A DNA stretch of 5,320 bases from Promethearchaeota archaeon (GTDB lineage Archaea > Asgardarchaeota > Lokiarchaeia > Sigynarchaeales > SOKP01): the NCBI GenBank assembly GCA_014729315.1, contig WJKD01000040.1, positions 1 to 5,320 of the forward strand, written 5' to 3'. The notes under the pieces are model-generated. The model made no database searches. It was not told the DNA's origin and saw only the letters and a program-made list of their open reading frames with translations. Positions 1-5,287 of the stretch are shown in pieces. The translations under genes were made by a program, and so were the position numbers. Position 1 is the first letter of the stretch, and every line of letters begins with the position of its first letter.

Positions 1-123
1 CCGATATCCAACCGCTCCCTGATGGCATGGATGTTTACATGCATGGACAACAGCCCATTCATCATTCCCATTCCGGCAATCATTCTCATTTCCGACGAAT
101 AACCGATCGTTAACCTTTATCAT
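1..123 (-). CDS. Dual-specificity-phosphatase-like protein, N-terminal part (runs off window)
   Basis: An open frame of 41 codons starts at ATG 123-121 and continues past the window edge. The start is well supported: AAAGGAG lies 7 nt upstream and a plausible promoter lies further up. The visible peptide begins MIKVNDRLFVGNENDC and continues with WAVVHACKHPCHQGAVGYR. From memory, this resembles a family of small bacterial proteins annotated as dual-specificity protein phosphatases, which start with a 'RLFVG.E.DC' strand and a 'WAVVHACK.PCHQ.AVGY' segment. The catalytic Cys-X5-Arg loop would lie downstream and cannot be seen, so activity is not demonstrated. Being separated from the neighbouring gene set by about 420 nt and having its own promoter, it is probably a separate transcription unit. 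The coding call is firm; the family assignment is moderate. Confidence 0.7.
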   Translation of the reverse strand, partial: MIKVNDRLFVGNENDCRNGNDEWAVVHACKHPCHQGAVGYR

Positions 124-130
124 AATCAGA

Positions 131-137
131 CTCCTTT
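131..137 (-). promoter_or_regulatory. Strong ribosome binding site for the phosphatase-like gene
   Basis: On the minus strand AAAGGAG sits 7 nt before ATG 123-121, which is near-ideal Shine-Dalgarno sequence and spacing. It fixes the start of the partial gene. Confidence 0.75.
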
Positions 138-183
138 ATTTGTAATGAGCCATTAACCTTTAATGATTTATGAAACTTAATTA

Positions 184-212
184 AAGATACAACATTTTTA
201 CATCAAACGCAA
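184..212 (-). promoter_or_regulatory. Candidate sigma-70-type promoter for the phosphatase-like gene
   Basis: On the minus strand TTGCGT (212-207) and TATCTT (189-184) are separated by exactly 17 nt, matching 3/6 and 4/6 of the -35 and -10 consensus. It lies about 60 nt upstream of the start codon in AT-rich DNA, leaving a short leader that carries the ribosome binding site. This is pattern matching only; AT-rich sequence gives such matches by chance. Confidence 0.35.
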
Positions 213-543
213 GTAAAAGTTGAATTCATGTTTATTAGAACCAGTAGGTTGGGGATTGTTAGATAGGCAAGTAGCTACTAGAAGAAGTGAAAAAAAGAAT
301 GAAGATTGAAAAACCAATGCAAATCAAAAAACGCAATTGAAACGTTATCGAATATACTAAATCCCATTAAACAATTGTTATGGCTTTACCTGCAAAAAGT
401 CTTATCTAGTTTAGTCAATCCTGGATTGCTTTTTACTATCCCGATAAAGAATAAACTTGTTGAATCGGCGAATGCGGACCAGCAAGGTGGTTTTGTGGAA
501 GCTGGGGAAAAAATCGGCGATCCAAATTTATATTGCTTGTCTA
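213..543. other. Stretch without a supportable gene; possible decayed coding sequence
   Basis: About 330 nt lie between the last small membrane gene and the promoter of the phosphatase-like gene. A plus-strand frame from TTG 306 to 554 (82 codons) is open, but it has a weak start and overlaps the 3' end of the membrane gene by 11 nt. Another plus frame is open over 217-303 and ends in a basic, charged tail (TRRSEKKNED). On the minus strand several frames are open in pieces around 400-540. The segment near 420-530 is richer in G and C than its surroundings. I recognise no protein family in any frame, and no GTTRRRY/RYYYAAC pair that could form a second attC on either strand. Best read as intergenic or as remnants. 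Confidence 0.5.
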
Positions 544-750
544 TCAAACTGTAATTAATATTACACCAATAATAAATGATACTACACCCATGATTTTAAG
601 TCTTGTGGACGTTTTTTTAGGATCTTCATAAATTCCATCTTCCGCTAAAGCCAAAGCACTATCTTCTTTCCTGAAAGACTGTATAAATGAACTAATCCCA
701 TAGATTATTAATATTATACCCAGTATTTTTAGTATGACATTTATTAGCAT
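544..750 (-). CDS. Small two-helix membrane protein
   Basis: A 68-residue protein of unknown function. Its N-terminal half is a hydrophobic helix, roughly residues 3-25 (ILKILGIILIIYGISSFI). A polar, acidic linker follows at residues 28-46, with DSALALAEDG and DPKKTS, and a second hydrophobic helix occupies about residues 50-68 (LKIMGVVSFIIGVILITV). The predicted protein is a hairpin in the inner membrane with almost no periplasmic or cytosolic domain. AAGGA lies 10 nt before the ATG, supporting this start; the stop is a tandem TGA-TAG. It resembles the interrupted ORF just upstream (778-1005): both begin with ML, then an ILKIL-G-LLI-x-GI helix, a polar linker and a second helix, so the two are probably tandem paralogues. 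It is the last gene of a same-strand run behind the RelA/SpoT-like and Abi_C genes, with 27 nt between it and the preceding frame. A role as membrane effector, partner or immunity protein is inference. Confidence 0.7.
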   Translation of the reverse strand: MLINVILKILGIILIIYGISSFIQSFRKEDSALALAEDGIYEDPKKTSTRLKIMGVVSFIIGVILITV

Positions 751-777
751 GTCTTGACAATCCTTAAATATATTTAA

Positions 778-1005
778 TCAAATATGACCAGTAGAAAAAG
801 TGTAAATTGAAATAAGGATAAATAAATACGCAAATAGAAACAGAAAAAATCTTCTCAATTTATAACTAGGTGCATCATGTTTATCACCAAATAGACCTAA
901 TTCTATTCAAGTTGATTTATATGCTTTTCTTAAACCAATTCCAACTATTAAGAGTGTTGCACCCAGTAAAATTTTTAAAATATTAAATAATAATTCCATT
1001 AACAT
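778..1005 (-). pseudogene. Small two-helix membrane ORF interrupted by an in-frame TGA
   Basis: Reading from ATG 1005-1003 gives 32 codons (MLMELLFNILKILLGATLLI then VGIGLRKAYKST), a TGA at 909-907, and then the same frame stays open for 42 more codons to a TGA at 780-778. The part after the stop keeps the expected layout: a polar segment (IELGLFGDKHDAPSYKLRR) and a second hydrophobic helix (FFLFLFAYLFILISIYTF). Without the stop it would be a 75-residue two-helix protein resembling the intact 68-residue gene that follows. TGG is used for Trp elsewhere in this gene set, so a changed genetic code is not indicated. The ATG directly abuts the TAG stop of the Abi_C gene, and AAGGA spans that gene's last codons, which suggests translational coupling; the ATG at 999-997 has better spacing from this AAGGA. 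One nonsense mutation (for example from TGG or CGA) is the simplest explanation. A functional 32-residue single-helix peptide or TGA readthrough are alternatives. Confidence 0.6.
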
Positions 1006-1791
1006 CTATTCCTTTAAAATGGATAAAATTACAGTTGCCCATTTTATCGTATCAAATACTAACGTATTTATAACAGGTTTACTACCGTGAGTATCTCCCA
1101 TATTTGACCGCAAAGATTGCATTACATAGGAGATATGATTTATAGAACTTTCAAAATTCTTACAAAATTTTTCTGCATCACTACTGTTCCAGCCGATATT
1201 TTGAAGCTCAGCTTTTAGTCGTTTAAAAAAATTTATGGCCGCTAATGATTTTTTTATTTTTTCTTGAAATGATGCAGATCCAATGTCACCTAAATCATGC
1301 TTTTTAAAAATCTCAGAACATGCGGACTCAATTGCACCACAAGAACTTGTAATAGAACCGCTTAAATCTGTTTGAATCCTTTCGCTGGCTTTAGTCATAT
1401 CATTTTTTGAGAATGATGGTATAAACTCTAAATCTTCTGGATCAAGAATATCAATTTTTAATAACCTGTCTTCGACGAATAGCCAGCCAATATTTTCTAA
1501 ATAGTCATTTAATCTTACCTTAAATCCATTGTTAACCTTTATTAGAGATTTTACAACATTCAGAATAAACTGCTCTCTATCTTTGGGTGATAACTTGAGA
1601 TATTCCTGATTTATTCTTTGTCTAAATTCTCGTTTACGAGTTGTATGAGAATATGATTGTTCTTGTGTGAGACGCCAATTGACTACAAGTCCAGATGATG
1701 AAATTATGTCTTGAATTTGGTCACTGTTTAATTCAAAAATTAGACTTTCTACTGGCCCCCAAGGATCAAATGAATTATGAACATTTATCAT
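1006..1791 (-). CDS. Abi_C-domain (abortive infection C-terminus) protein
   Basis: A 261-residue soluble protein. The C-terminal half, about residues 138-261, has the features of the abortive-infection C-terminal (Abi_C) domain. These are a helix with GAIESACSEIFKK (residues 152-164), matching the family's 'a..liEavck.il' helix, then a long helical stretch, then LRSNMGDTHG (residues 227-236), which fits the signature 'lRNk.GdaHG', and a final helix ending WATVILSILKE. The N-terminal part (residues 15-110) carries GLVVNW, a YSHTTRKREFRQRI segment and ENIGWLF, and resembles the helical N-terminal domain that often precedes Abi_C. Abi_C proteins are associated with phage-exclusion loci; the biochemical role of the domain is not established. 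The start has only a weak purine stretch upstream (AAGAAA), and 91 nt separate it from the RelA/SpoT-like gene. Its TAG stop abuts the ATG of the next small ORF. Trp, Cys and rare codons look ordinary for AT-rich DNA. Confidence 0.75.
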   Translation of the reverse strand: MINVHNSFDPWGPVESLIFELNSDQIQDIISSSGLVVNWRLTQEQSYSHTTRKREFRQRINQEYLKLSPKDREQFILNVVKSLIKVNNGFKVRLNDYLENIGWLFVEDRLLKIDILDPEDLEFIPSFSKNDMTKASERIQTDLSGSITSSCGAIESACSEIFKKHDLGDIGSASFQEKIKKSLAAINFFKRLKAELQNIGWNSSDAEKFCKNFESSINHISYVMQSLRSNMGDTHGSKPVINTLVFDTIKWATVILSILKE

Positions 1792-1830
1792 AGTAATTAT
1801 TATTTCTTATGTTAGACCTTTTTGGGGGTA

Positions 1831-1881
1831 CTAACGTGTGCAATTTACATCATAGTTTTCTGCTTTGCTGAGATTTTCCAT
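1831..1881 (-). other. 16-codon frame in the gap between the RelA/SpoT-like and Abi_C genes
   Basis: ATG 1881-1879 starts one base after the TAA of the RelA/SpoT-like gene and runs 16 codons (MENLSKAENYDVNCTR) to TAG. Spacing suits reinitiation, but nothing else marks it as a gene. The 91-nt gap otherwise holds no clear promoter or terminator, so the two flanking genes could be cotranscribed. Confidence 0.15.
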
Positions 1882-1882
1882 T

Positions 1883-3112
1883 TTATACATACGTTTGATC
1901 GAATTTTTCTATAAGTTCCGTTAATCGATCTTCATCAATAATATCTCCATAATATTCGATCAAAGCTCCAACTGCGCCAGTGGTATCAAGTTGTTTCATT
2001 CCATAATAGTCTTCGGATATACATCCTAGCAAAGAAAAATAGGACAATATTCTCTCTGCCTGATCTTCTGTATCTTTATTATGATATACATTAACTTCTA
2101 AAAGCTCATTTTCAAAATCTTTAATCGTTGATGGTAATCCCTCGCTTAACGCTATTGATGTTATTTCCTTCCATTCTTTTTCAAGATAATTTTTAACAGC
2201 CTTTATCCCAGATTCTTTATTTACATCAGCGGCAACCATAGCGCAATATACAACCCACTCAGAATCATCGAGAGAATACCCTCTTATGTCTTCTGCTGTT
2301 TCATCAAGACTTTGTTTTAGCTTGGAATCGTTTAGCAGTTCCTTTACATCTTTTATTGTCTCTGCTTCAGCCTCTTCTAAGTATGACATCCAATCGTAAA
2401 GGTCCCATTTCCAGATTTCATTATTATATTTCTGTTTAAATAAAAAAGCCAATCGTTGCGAAGACAAAGGATCATTGTCTTTGATGTCGTGAGCTAATTC
2501 TGCAGGTTTATTTAATTCATTTCTTATCTGTTGAGCCATGTCATCAATGGTCGATAGTTGCTCTGAAATAACTTTACTAATAGTACCTATTAGCTCCGGA
2601 GGATTATTTCCATACAAATCTTCTCGCGAAAGCCTACCCCACATATCCTGAGCAAGAGTTCGTACTTGTATTTCGCAAGGAATCTCTTTTATGACATTTC
2701 TGAAGGGTACTTTTAGCACGGTTCGAAGGTGTATCGCACGATAGCCATCATCCCTTGGATTTGAAACCCAGTCGATAACCTTTTTTATTTTTATGTAACC
2801 TGTCTCTTCCTTAATCATATTTATTATTGATTCTATGTCTGATAAATTATTACAGACTATTCTTATACCAAGTACATCCACAATCTTGTTAAGAGCTTTT
2901 GACGCTGAAAAACCGAGTTTGACAGCTTTTTTCCATATCTTAGCTGGTTTTTTGATTCGGGCGTCTATTAAACGAGCTCTTGTACCCTCAGTCCTTTTGA
3001 GTTGCTGAAGCCTTAATCTCAATAGGTCTTCAAGTTGATTGAGTTCTGATTGAAAGATTTTTACAAAATTATTGTAATTATCTAAAAATTCTTTAGGTAT
3101 TTCTCTTTTCAT
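1883..3112 (-). CDS. RelA/SpoT-type (p)ppGpp-synthetase-like protein with a novel C-terminal region
   Basis: A 409-residue protein whose first half is a RelA/SpoT nucleotide pyrophosphokinase domain. Visible motifs in order are ARIKKPAKIWKK (residues 51-62), the position of the basic ATP-binding segment; VDVLGIRIVC (78-87) with the metal-binding Asp 79; DDGYRAIH (121-128) with the Tyr that stacks on the acceptor guanine; and EIQVRT (147-152) with the second acidic catalytic residue. QDMWGRLSREDLY (155-167) aligns with the 'qd.Wa.lEH.l.Y' segment of small alarmone synthetases, but the usual EH pair is not conserved. No HD hydrolase domain, TGS or ACT domain is present. Residues about 200-409 are helical, acidic and unfamiliar to me. 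Family enzymes transfer pyrophosphate from ATP to GDP/GTP; related toxins make (pp)pApp or modify tRNA 3' ends. The start has only GGACGG as a weak ribosome binding site. It begins 52 nt beyond the attC-like site and precedes the Abi_C gene. Confidence 0.85.
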   Translation of the reverse strand: MKREIPKEFLDNYNNFVKIFQSELNQLEDLLRLRLQQLKRTEGTRARLIDARIKKPAKIWKKAVKLGFSASKALNKIVDVLGIRIVCNNLSDIESIINMIKEETGYIKIKKVIDWVSNPRDDGYRAIHLRTVLKVPFRNVIKEIPCEIQVRTLAQDMWGRLSREDLYGNNPPELIGTISKVISEQLSTIDDMAQQIRNELNKPAELAHDIKDNDPLSSQRLAFLFKQKYNNEIWKWDLYDWMSYLEEAEAETIKDVKELLNDSKLKQSLDETAEDIRGYSLDDSEWVVYCAMVAADVNKESGIKAVKNYLEKEWKEITSIALSEGLPSTIKDFENELLEVNVYHNKDTEDQAERILSYFSLLGCISEDYYGMKQLDTTGAVGALIEYYGDIIDEDRLTELIEKFDQTYV

Positions 3113-3164
3113 TCATATAACCGTCCAAGTTTTTTATTTTGCTATAACAATAGACATTCTAATA

Positions 3165-3242
3165 GCCTAACGACTGCCCGCAGCCTCAAAATTGGCCACG
3201 TCGGTGCGTCTCATTTTGTAGGAATGAAGGGCTTTGTTGGAC
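3165..3242 (-). other. Integron attC-like recombination site
   Basis: On the minus strand the 78-bp site begins GTCCAAC (3242-3236, fits RYYYAAC) and ends GTTAGGC (3171-3165, fits GTTRRRY). The ends pair with one mismatch and one G-T wobble. Inside, GCCC (3232-3229) pairs with GGGC (3179-3176), and CCTACAAAAT (3222-3213) pairs with ATTTTGAGG (3192-3184), leaving one unpaired base on the longer arm, as in folded single-strand attC sites. The intervening 20 nt form a variable tip. It sits 5 nt after the stop codon of the membrane-protein gene, the classic position of an attC at the 3' end of a cassette. The GTTAGGC end then borders the next cassette, which would begin with the RelA/SpoT-like gene. 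No integrase and no second attC are visible in the window. Confidence 0.7.
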
Positions 3243-3247
3243 AACTC

Positions 3248-3661
3248 CTAAATCGATGTTACCGTCATCACAACGAGTACGATGCCTCCAATTAGCAATG
3301 CTCCAAAGATCAACTGAATCAAGCTGACAATGCACGCTTTCCCAAAGCTGATCGCGCCCGTCTCGGGATGCTTGATTAGGTGGGCGTAGATCGCCGCTTG
3401 GACGAAGAAACCGATTGCCATGAGCAGAATAATAGATGTTCCAGTGAACTGCTGTCCTGAAGCCCCGATGACAAATCCGCCGACGAAGCCGACAAGGACG
3501 GAGGCGACATATCCAAGGAACGTTGCTTTGTATGCTATGCCGTAAGGTGGCTTGAACTTCACCACCATTTTGCAGGCGAGCTGCACGATGAGTGCACCAA
3601 TGAGTGCACCAATTGCCGCGCCTATGATTTGCCCGATAAGTTGTCCAATTGCCTGAACCAT
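3248..3661 (-). CDS. Glycine-zipper integral membrane protein (probable integron cassette gene)
   Basis: A 137-residue hydrophobic protein of unknown function. Predicted membrane helices lie at about residues 4-29, 43-67, 75-95 and 106-133. The first helix is built on a repeated IG-x-x-IG pattern (IGQLIGQIIGAAIGALIG), a glycine zipper that favours tight helix packing and oligomerisation. A conserved-looking cytosolic segment KFKPPYGIAYKA follows it, and the loop KHPETGAISFGKAC lies before helix four. There is no signal peptide cleavage motif. The start is secured by AAAAGGAGG 5 nt upstream of the ATG. The gene is visibly richer in G and C than the RelA/SpoT-Abi_C set on the other side of the attC, so the two come from different sources. 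From memory, similar membrane proteins occur in chromosomal integron cassettes; I cannot verify this here. An 11-bp palindrome upstream may control it. Confidence 0.8.
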   Translation of the reverse strand: MVQAIGQLIGQIIGAAIGALIGALIVQLACKMVVKFKPPYGIAYKATFLGYVASVLVGFVGGFVIGASGQQFTGTSIILLMAIGFFVQAAIYAHLIKHPETGAISFGKACIVSLIQLIFGALLIGGIVLVVMTVTSI

Positions 3662-3666
3662 CCTTA

Positions 3667-3675
3667 CCTCCTTTT
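3667..3675 (-). promoter_or_regulatory. Strong ribosome binding site for the membrane-protein gene
   Basis: AAAAGGAGG on the minus strand lies 5 nt before ATG 3661-3659. It is close to a full anti-16S complement and decides this start over any internal ATG. Confidence 0.8.
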
Positions 3676-3707
3676 GTTACATCAGCCCATCAAGTTATTC
3701 CACAGCC

Positions 3708-3741
3708 TCCGTATATCACTCAAAACGTATTGATATACGGA
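3708..3741. promoter_or_regulatory. Perfect 11-bp inverted repeat upstream of the membrane-protein gene
   Basis: TCCGTATATCA (3708-3718) is mirrored exactly by TGATATACGGA (3731-3741) around a 12-nt centre. It ends 47 nt before the start codon of the 137-residue membrane protein, within the probable promoter zone. The perfect arms and position suggest an operator for a dimeric regulator, or a hairpin in the leader RNA. There is no T-run after either arm, so a terminator is unlikely. Confidence 0.55.
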
Positions 3742-4009
3742 AAGTACAATAGTTTTTTGAATTCTCGTTACCATGCAAAAGTCTGCGAAATTTAAATTAA
3801 CTATTTATCGCAAACGAAGTTAATTGTGAATATTTTTCTACACTAAATATAACTTTTAAATATTACAAAAAAATGTCATTGAATGCAAGTTTTTTTGCCT
3901 TTTAAATATTATTTTTATGAAATATATATGCATCTAAATAATCTAAGACATTATAATTTTATACCTTATTCCACTATCATAAAAAATTTTTGTTAGCCGA
4001 CGTACAGTC
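3742..4009. other. AT-rich gene-free stretch with a 13-bp direct repeat
   Basis: No frame of useful length is open on either strand. The stretch is strongly AT-rich with several A and T tracts. CTTTTAAATATTA occurs twice, at 3853-3865 and 3899-3911, 46 bp apart start to start. No attC core pair is present upstream of the membrane gene, so the left boundary of its cassette is not visible. The composition changes sharply at about 4000. Confidence 0.5.
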
Positions 4010-4102
4010 ATGTCAAAAACTTTCTGCGATAGACGGCTGAATCACGAATACCGAGCACGGAAAAACATTCCTGTATTTCGTGTATTACCAGCAGCTCACG
4101 TT

Positions 4103-4158
4103 TGCGCAATAGATGTCAATACGAATGCCCAGCGAGAAGAACTTGACCTCCATTTGCA
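4103..4158. repeat. Stem-loop 1 of a four-member inverted-repeat cluster (degenerate)
   Basis: The arms TGCGCAATAGATGTCAA and TTGACCTCCATTTGCA pair imperfectly around a loop of about 23 nt. The core at 4112-4150 is a diverged direct copy of 4487-4526 (shared ACGAATGCC and GCGAGAAGAA), the loop and inner arms of the fourth stem-loop. Function unknown. Confidence 0.45.
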
Positions 4159-4257
4159 CCCCGTCATTTCCACATCAGGATGCGTTGGTCTAAATCCGAA
4201 GCCGAACGTTTTTTCTATGGTCTCAAGGATTTTCGGTTAGCCAATGGTTGATTATGC

Positions 4258-4332
4258 CAGAAGCCTGACGCCATGAACGCCGGAATTACGATTGCAAAGC
4301 GGGTAGAATATTCCGGCATATCATGGCTTCTG
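4258..4332. repeat. Stem-loop 2 of the cluster
   Basis: CAGAAGCC (4258-4265), CATGA (4272-4276) and GCCGGAAT (4279-4286) are mirrored by ATTCCGGC (4310-4317), TCATG and GGCTTCTG (up to 4332), with a bulge of 6 nt on the left arm and a loop of 23 nt. A frame of 23 codons (MRWSKSEAERFFYGLKDFRL, then ANG) at 4180-4251 just before it looks protein-like but is too short to call. Confidence 0.45.
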
Positions 4333-4378
4333 CGATGGAATAGGCAGTTAGCTTCTGTCTTTATCCGTTCCGTGCAAG

Positions 4379-4436
4379 TGCGCATTGACCAGCAGTCCCG
4401 TAAAGCCAACACGAAAGCCCTGCTGGTCAAAGCGCA
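4379..4436. repeat. Stem-loop 3 of the cluster
   Basis: The arms TGCGCATTGACCAGCAG (4379-4395) and CTGCTGGTCAAAGCGCA (4420-4436) pair at 16 of 17 positions, including an uninterrupted 11-bp inner stem, around a 24-nt loop. The loop contains CCAACACGAAAGCC, close to the CAACACGAATGCC of stem-loop 4. Confidence 0.6.
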
Positions 4437-4476
4437 GCATGTGATGATGCGTTCGGGAAAGGGGAGAGAGTCACCT

Positions 4477-4546
4477 GAGCGCAAAAGAGGTCAACACGAA
4501 TGCCAGGCGAGAAGAATGTTGACCTCTATAGCGCTCTTTAGTTTTT
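4477..4546 (+). repeat. Stem-loop 4 of the cluster, followed by a T-rich tract
   Basis: The arms GAGCGCAAAAGAGGTCAAC (4477-4495) and GTTGACCTCTATAGCGCTC (4518-4536) pair at 17 of 19 positions around a 22-nt loop. On the plus strand the right arm is followed by TTTAGTTTTT (4537-4546), so it could act as an intrinsic terminator for plus-strand transcripts, although the loop is longer than usual. The loop and inner arm repeat the core of stem-loop 1. Confidence 0.55.
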
Positions 4547-5093
4547 ATAAAGGTGAACGTTGGTTTTCTCTCGTCGTCTGGTGAATCGAAAGTACGCCTT
4601 AAGCCAGTAAAACAACGAAAGCCGACACGCAAGATTGTTCTACTGTTTAAAGCGTGGAATATTCAGTGGTGCTATATTTCGTTACATGGTCCGCCGAAAC
4701 GCCACAAACGGAAAAATAAGAAAGCAGTACAAGGAAGAATTTTTTCCGTTAGAGGCGTAGCTCACAAGCCTGCACGCACAACTCCTTTTCAGCGCATCCC
4801 GAAATAGAAGCACGTTACATAAAGCCACCCCCGAACAGGCAGGCATGATGCGCTCAATCAGGGAAATTACGTTCTGGATCGTTCGGCGGCACATAAGGTA
4901 GCCCCCGACACTTCACAACCCTACCCCTTCGGTTGTCCGCTATCCTCACCACCACACCCATCCCCTCGCTCTACCCGCCCGCAGTCCCGCCGCCTCTCGT
5001 TAGCTTCTCTTCATTTCCCCAACCCCGGTCTATAAGTCAAAAACATTCGCACATACCGTGCATCGTCGCCGTGCCCTGTGCCGCTTTCTTCTG

Positions 5094-5149
5094 ATTTCAC
5101 CACGCCAGCCACCCACCCCGCCCGATGTGGATATGGAAGATAAAAAAAG
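5094..5149. repeat. Degenerate direct repeat, copy 1
   Basis: The unit reads roughly TTTCACCAC, then CCACCCACCC, then GCCCGATG, then a purine-rich GGAAGATAAAAAAAG. The same order recurs at 5231-5287 about 137 nt downstream with scattered substitutions and a 1-nt indel. Confidence 0.45.
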
Positions 5150-5230
5150 TTTTCAATAAATCTTGAATCTTTCCCGCTCCCGCCTGTGAAGCTCCCTTTG
5201 TGTTCGACTGCATTAACGCTGCCTTTTTTT

Positions 5231-5287
5231 AATCTCACCACACGATCCACCCACCCGACCCGATGCTAAGCACGAAGACAGAAGAAA
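5231..5287. repeat. Degenerate direct repeat, copy 2
   Basis: AATCTCACCAC, then CCACCCACCC, ACCCGATG and the purine-rich CGAAGACAGAAGAAAG align with copy 1 at 5094-5149. This resembles the dispersed CACCACGAAGACACGAAG-type intergenic repeats seen in several environmental bacterial genomes. That comparison is from memory only. Confidence 0.4.

Noticed and set aside
258..272. GTTAGAT/ATCTAAC as half of a second attC beyond the defence genes
   Set aside because: No partner core box of the right type within 150 nt on either strand and no internal pairing.
306..554. 82-codon plus-strand frame opening with TTG
   Set aside because: Non-ATG start with weak ribosome binding site, overlaps the end of the opposing membrane gene, no recognisable family; minus-strand frames in the same stretch are comparably open.
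778..1005. TGA read as Trp (alternative genetic code) or as selenocysteine
   Set aside because: TGG encodes Trp in neighbouring genes, TGA serves as the terminal stop of both small membrane frames, and no SECIS-like hairpin is evident just after the codon.
3992..3998. GTTAGCC as an attC or attI core site at the composition boundary
   Set aside because: Does not fit GTTRRRY at the sixth position and has no matching RYYYAAC box with internal stem.
4010..4240. 76-codon plus-strand frame
   Set aside because: Its sequence overlaps stem-loop 1, and the peptide (NHEYRARKN type) looks like a translation of intergenic repeats, not a protein; no convincing ribosome binding site.
4273..4584. 103-codon plus-strand frame and the opposing frame at 4215-4484
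   Set aside because: Both run through three inverted repeats, which constrain the sequence more simply than coding does; no domain features in either.
4553..4807. 84-codon highly basic plus-strand frame
   Set aside because: Starts with GTG, AAAGG is too close to the start codon, and the basic composition with no motif gives no support for a real protein.
5011..5250. 79-codon minus-strand frame
   Set aside because: Spans the degenerate C-rich repeat; glycine and arginine richness follows from base composition.
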